This document shows, piece after piece, positions 63,253 through 64,000 of a stretch of DNA of 64,000 nucleotides. The first letter of the stretch is position 1; each line of letters begins with the position of its first letter. Source of the DNA: Symsagittifera roscoffensis (taxonomy: Eukaryota > Xenacoelomorpha > Acoela > Convolutidae). The stretch is taken from assembly GCF_963678635.1 (NCBI RefSeq), contig NC_087070.1, positions 45,863,467-45,927,466 of the forward strand, read 5' to 3'. Made by a program: the position numbers and the translations under genes. The notes below the pieces were generated by a model. The model was not told the origin of the DNA. It was given only the letters and a program-made list of their open reading frames with translations, and ran no database searches.

Positions 63253-64000
63253 AACAGAGACTTAAAATTGTGTATGAAGTCTGAAATCGCTACTATCATA
63301 ATCTTGGCCTTCTTCATTTCTGCCTTGTCGTACGCGGCAAAAATGGTCTCATCTTTCTTTATCGCTTTCTACCCGCCGTATCTTTGGACATCACCTTTCT
63401 GATTCACTTGATTCGGGTATACTTTTTCTTTCACTTGACCTGGTGGTGTTTTCAGCTGCTTGAACATCTTCACATGTTGTCCAATCGGCGCCCTCGTTAT
63501 CAGAAATCTTCCAGGTCTCTCTCCTCGATTTCCCTCATCGTGATTCAGTTTCACGTCTTGTAACAATCTTGCGTTCACTGGGCACATTGTGTTATTAGAG
63601 GGCAGTCCCTCTAGGTCGGCAAACCTCAAAGCAGTTGTAGAGCTGAAGTGTATGCCAGCCGCTATCAACCAGTCCACTCCTATTATCGAGTATAATCCGC
63701 TGACCAATAACCTTGCTCCGTTCAGCATCCTCATGGCATCCGCTGCGAAGCTCACCGTCTGAAGGTTCAGTTTCATCAGGTCATCCTTGTATATGTGCCA
63801 TGGAGAAGCTATTGGACTCGACCACATTAGAGAGCTCCTGTTTGGACGTCGCTCCTCTCGAGTGGTGCTCGTTGTGTCAGATCTCGTATCCGATCTAGAG
63901 ATGCTGGTCGTTTCAGCTGTCGAGTTGACAGGCCCTAATCTTCGTCTAAGGATTAATGGTCCTCCTCATGGGCGCTTCCCCCCAATCAATCTCGTACATC
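63253..64000 (-). pseudogene. Accessory block, pre-body module, copy C
   Basis: 63827-63369 is open: SSPIASPWHIYKDDLMKLNL, LLVSGLYSIIGVDWL, FSSTTALRFADLEGLPSNNT, then a TAG at 63369 and KKDETIFAAYDKAEMKKAKI, SLFWPDVIMLAA. Homologous to copy D 36620-35960. It continues past the window end in Ser/Arg-rich linker (TTSTTREERRPNRSS). Function unknown. Confidence 0.6.

Larger units (their letters stand above)
58654..64000 (-). mobile_element. Giant Ty3-like LTR retroelement, copy C (3' part)
   Basis: Minus strand: accessory protein 2 (64000-60376), 3' UTR and 3' LTR (59850-58654). A-type LTR subfamily. It joins the module seen at 36800-35950 of copy D directly to the GGYMEMLEYRNSARG body, so it has its own large internal deletion near 63240. 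The pol part would lie beyond the window. Confidence 0.75.

Noticed and set aside
1-64000. CRISPR arrays, bacterial operons or rRNA genes
   Set aside because: No short regularly spaced identical repeats, no ribosome-binding patterns, and all genes are of eukaryotic element type.

Overview
This window looks like invertebrate animal DNA that is almost entirely transposable elements. I found no convincing host gene, rRNA or tRNA gene. The basis is lineage-typical parts: Ty3-type gag-pol with a tRNA-Asn-like primer site, Penelope-like reverse transcriptase, an APE-type LINE with C-terminal zinc fingers, and a PHD-finger LINE with an R2-type CCHC/endonuclease tail. I cannot name the species.

The dominant content is three copies of one giant LTR retroelement family. 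Copy A (+ strand, 1-11995) enters mid-reverse-transcriptase and runs to its 3' LTR. Copy B/D (- strand, 51608 down to 22829) is complete from LTR to LTR, about 28.8 kb, or about 23.5 kb after removing a nested LINE and its duplicated target. Copy C (- strand, 64000 down to 58654) is the 3' part of a third copy. The shared gene order is 5' LTR, tRNA-Asn-like PBS, about 2 kb leader, gag, protease, RT, RNase H, integrase with GPY/F module, acidic tail, a macro-domain protein, a 390-460 bp spacer, then roughly 9 kb of accessory coding sequence: a coiled-coil protein, an SGNH-hydrolase domain, and a very long unrecognised protein. A and B/D share this order across the spacer, so the accessory block belongs to the element. 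C carries the far 3' part of the accessory block next to a related LTR. All copies are decayed by stops and frameshifts, and each has a different internal deletion.

Layout: 1-10249 copy A genes; 8897-23884 three tandem 4996-bp units, each holding the A 3' coding end, the A 3' LTR, Penelope-like debris and part of the convergent D 3' LTR; 22829-24061 the full D 3' LTR; 24478-27850 the D accessory 3' coding region; 28136-33118 a nearly intact LINE flanked by 338-bp direct repeats; 33213-38587 the rest of the accessory block; 39047-48409 macro, pol and gag; 48410-50340 leader; 50371-51608 the 5' LTR; 51609-53100 a Penelope-like element; 53291-58718 a PHD/RT LINE fragment and a 2.2-kb tandem duplication of its tail with LTR pieces; 58654-64000 copy C.

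Gag, protease, RT/RNase H and integrase are the standard replication set. The macro and SGNH domains are enzyme-like folds not expected in a Ty3 core, and the long accessory protein is unknown. Together they make this family the best candidate for an undescribed system. A short DNA motif, TGTCCGGGGAG, recurs in the LTRs, in the RNase H-integrase tether and just before the macro gene, always in element-sense orientation.
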